64,000 nt of DNA from Paraburkholderia acidicola (GTDB taxonomy: Bacteria > Pseudomonadota > Gammaproteobacteria > Burkholderiales > Burkholderiaceae). The notes under the pieces were generated by a model. The model did not search any database. It worked only from the letters and a program-made list of their open reading frames with translations, and had not been told where the DNA came from. A program made the translations under genes and the position numbers. The stretch lies in assembly GCF_002362315.1 (NCBI RefSeq), contig NZ_MTZV01000006.1, positions 620,001 through 684,000 of the forward strand, in the 5' to 3' direction. This document shows, one piece after another, positions 63,480 through 64,000 of this stretch; position 1 is the stretch's first letter, and each line of letters starts with the position of its first letter.

Positions 63480-64000
63480 CTAACGACCCAGCAGGCCAAG
63501 ATCCGCCCGTACCGCTTCGATGACGGTTGTCCAATCCCCCTGCACAGACTGGCGGAACAACCGTGCGCCGGGATACCACGGGCTGTCGTCCCGATCGCGC
63601 AGCCAGCGCCATTCGGGCGGATTCGGCAGCAGGACCCACACGGGGCGGCCGAGCGCACCGGCCAGATGCGCAACCGCTGTATCGACTGCGATCACCAGAT
63701 CGAGCGACTGCATCAGCGCGGCGGTGTCCGCGAAGTCACCGAGTTCATCGTCGAAACGATGAATGCGCGCATCGCCAAGGAACGCTTCGTCCTGCTCCCG
63801 CACCACCTTCTGCAAACTGATCCATTCGATACCGAGTTCGAGCAACGGCGCGAGCAACGTCGGATCAATCGACCGGTTATGGTCGTTGCGATGTTCGGGA
63901 TTACCGGACCACGCGAGCCCGACGCGCGGACGCCGCTTGTCGCCGAGCCGTTCGGCCCATTCCCGGATTCGCTGCGGATCTGCGTGCAGATAAGGGGTTT
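63480..64000 (-). CDS. TPR-glycosyltransferase family, gene C (partial, cut by window edge)
   Basis: Only the C-terminal 173 residues or so are present; the frame is open to position 64000. It contains PRVGLAWSGNPEHRNDHNRS, WISLQKVVREQD, LVIAVDTAVAHLAGALGRPVWVLLP and DSPWYPGARLFRQ, the same catalytic blocks as genes A and B. An N-terminal TPR region is expected beyond the edge but not seen. It is the most upstream visible member of a three-gene minus-strand run leading to the exoprotein gene. Confidence 0.85.
   Translation of the reverse strand, partial: TPYLHADPQRIREWAERLGDKRRPRVGLAWSGNPEHRNDHNRSIDPTLLAPLLELGIEWISLQKVVREQDEAFLGDARIHRFDDELGDFADTAALMQSLDLVIAVDTAVAHLAGALGRPVWVLLPNPPEWRWLRDRDDSPWYPGARLFRQSVQGDWTTVIEAVRADLGLLGR

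Overview
The window looks like a chromosomal segment of a beta-proteobacterium of the Burkholderiaceae (Burkholderia or Paraburkholderia-like). The grounds are the high G+C content, strong G/C third-position codon use, an AnsP-type permease, an ATP-grasp/alpha-E/transglutaminase operon, S10 peptidases and a very large haemagglutinin of the DUF3739 class. This placement is inferred from the proteins; there is no rRNA or other marker. I see no tRNA, rRNA or CRISPR array.

Region 1 (1-18.8 kb) is mostly metabolic and regulatory. It holds an OmpR-type response regulator. Next is a three-gene carboxylate catabolic unit (MFS transporter, family III CoA-transferase, short citryl-CoA-lyase-like protein) ending tail-to-tail with an IclR regulator. 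Two head-to-tail copies of a cassette follow, each encoding a lipoprotein S10 peptidase and a secreted EF-hand-like protein, with their terminators and upstream elements also duplicated. After these come the ATP-grasp/alpha-E/transglutaminase operon, ansP, a divergent HypT-like LysR regulator and a histone-H1-like basic protein.

Region 2 (19-31.8 kb) is a 13-gene minus-strand array. In transcription order it encodes a TpsB/FhaC-like outer-membrane translocator, a DUF2341-LamG-ExbB fusion, ExbD, TonB, a porin, a periplasmic coiled-coil protein, a YbjN-like protein, a parvulin, two unknown proteins, a DegP-like protease, a TonB-C-like secreted protein and a small lipoprotein. It reads as one envelope machine that couples two-partner secretion to a private TonB-ExbB-ExbD motor and periplasmic chaperones.

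Region 3 (32-45.7 kb) contains dispersed type II secretion genes (gspK; gspF-gspH) and a degenerate IS4-like transposase fused to a Phd/YefM-like domain. It also holds a surface-signalling unit made of an STN/TonB-C protein, an ECF sigma factor, FecR and an orphan FecR N-terminal domain. Two tandem paralogous secreted PstS-like proteins follow, with duplicated upstream regions and terminators.

Region 4 (45.8-64 kb) encodes a 4276-residue two-partner-secretion exoprotein, preceded on the same strand by three TPR-glycosyltransferase genes, the first cut by the window edge. The working model, which is inference, is that regions 2 to 4 form one surface-adhesin island: the exoprotein is glycosylated in the cytoplasm, chaperoned by the parvulin and DegP, exported through TpsB and supported by a TonB-type motor. 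The sigma/anti-sigma unit and the PstS-like and Gsp components would be regulatory or accessory parts.
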